From Pelecanus crispus (taxonomy: Eukaryota > Chordata > Aves > Pelecaniformes > Pelecanidae): a DNA stretch of 64,000 nucleotides. The stretch's first letter is position 1; the number at the start of each line of letters is the position of its first letter. Positions 63,036 to 64,000 of the stretch are shown piece after piece. The notes beneath the pieces were generated by a model. It was not told the DNA's origin. It worked only from the letters and a program-made list of their open reading frames with translations, and did not search any database. The stretch lies in NCBI RefSeq assembly GCF_030463565.1, contig NC_134643.1, forward strand, positions 167,794,491 to 167,858,490. The letters are read 5' to 3'. Both the position numbers and the translations under genes were made by a program.

Positions 63036-64000
63036 CTGCTACTTCAAGCCATCCACATAGTCATACTTTTTTTTATTAACATTGATGAGAGAAGTATCTC
63101 ACATGCTGATGAGTTAATTCAAAGGAAAAAAAAAAAACACAAACCAGACAAAAGATCTGTACAGTTTTAGTCATAAGTGTAAAGCAGAATTTGGATGTCA
63201 TGCTTGCCATAGAAAATGTTCTCTCACCTTCAATAAGAAATCTGTTATCTGTTTTTTAAAAAATGGATCTCACAACGTGGGTGTTACAAACGGCAGTTCT
63301 TTCTCTACCACTTGTAAAAATGAACACTTTCCATTCATTTACAAAATGACTACCAGAAAATACGTTATTACCAGGGGTTGGTAGGAGGCACCATCAAACA
63401 GCATGTCAGCTCTGAAAGAGAAATGAACCATGGAAACAGACTGAACACAGGAACTGACCGCCGAGGTTCAGCACGCAGGAGAGGAGCATCCCTTTGAGGC
63501 CACAGAGCAGAAAGGGCAGCTGAGGAGATCTTCAGGCAGGCTGAAAGACGCTCACCCCGCTCTTGACAACTCCACCGCTGTTCAGTGCCAGCTCTGCGTG
63601 TGGCTGGGTGGCCTGGCAATGCAAACACGACCCACGGCAAACATGGGCAACGCGAATTAGCTGGAGTACAGAATGTGGTGCCTATGCTGGTTTTAGGTGT
63701 TCACATGCGCCCGAAGTGACAGTATAGATGACATCAGATGGGGCACAGGGCGATGCAAAGCCAAACCACCTCTTCTGGCACAAAGTCTCCTGGCACAAAG
63801 ACAATTTACCGACTTCTCCTGAACATCTTGAATTGGCACAGTGAGTCTACGCTGGAGTAGTACTTTGCACTATTTGTTTACTCTGCTTTTGAACAAGTAC
63901 TAGGAGATCTAAAGCCAGTTTGACTGTATTGTCGAACTATGGCCTCAGTACCTAAGCTGTTACAACTGTGCAGGAGTTACTTTGGACTTACGAGGGTGCA

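Larger units (their letters stand above)
45396..64000 (-). other. HS6ST3: HS6ST3 intron 1 (3' portion)
   Basis: HS6ST genes with this layout have one long intron between the exon carrying the N-terminal half and the exon at 44690-45395. I see no second sulfotransferase exon up to the window edge, so these 18.6 kb are taken as intron, continuing past 64000. The intron holds a young CR1 fragment, three older CR1-like fragments, possible amniote fossil repeats near 52270-52860 and 54415-54600, AT microsatellites and one perfect hairpin. The open frames in it are short and unrelated to known families. That it is one uninterrupted intron is inference from the family's gene structure. Confidence 0.85.

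Noticed and set aside
1..64000. CRISPR array, tRNA, rRNA, bacterial operon or phage system
   Set aside because: No regularly spaced repeats, cloverleaf genes, Shine-Dalgarno-led gene strings or phage genes are visible; the window is vertebrate.

Overview
The window reads as ordinary nuclear DNA from a bird (or a close sauropsid relative). The reasons are several truncated CR1 LINEs with the typical avian CR1 3' end (a short ATTCTATG-type octamer repeat instead of a poly(A) tail), low overall repeat density, no Alu/L1/B-type repeats, and a single vertebrate coding exon. There are no prokaryotic operons, no CRISPR array and no recognisable tRNA or rRNA gene. I cannot name the species.

The only host gene I can support is HS6ST3 (heparan-sulfate 6-O-sulfotransferase 3), on the minus strand. 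Its terminal coding exon covers 44690-45395 and encodes the C-terminal half of the enzyme. Everything from 45396 to the right edge (18.6 kb) is then intron 1, with exon 1 beyond the window. The 3' UTR runs leftward from 44689. Its end is not fixed by the sequence, but 40008-40037 is one candidate poly(A) site. The left 40 kb looks intergenic.

Mobile elements fall into age layers. Two CR1 copies of one relatively young type lie in opposite orientation: a 2.7-kb copy with endonuclease and reverse-transcriptase remains (35704-38396, minus) downstream of the gene, and a 1.0-kb copy with an uninterrupted ORF2 C-terminus (51088-52102, plus) inside intron 1. Short CR1 3' ends lie at 8399-8565 and 53560-53920. 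Much older CR1/L3-like fossils of the kind shared with turtles and crocodilians lie at 13500-13700, 30540-31320, 55080-55730 and 62780-63035. A solo LTR of an endogenous retrovirus-like element is at 4465-4855, recognised by matching inverted termini, a TATA box and a poly(A) signal.

The structures the genes do not explain are mostly DNA-level: perfect short hairpins at 27364-27389, 27459-27480, 33394-33443 and 59282-59307, an 18-bp palindrome made of two octamer-like half sites at 3469-3486, and several microsatellites. I found no new gene system. The most useful leads are the tandem hairpin pair, the solo LTR, the octamer palindrome and the candidate poly(A) site.
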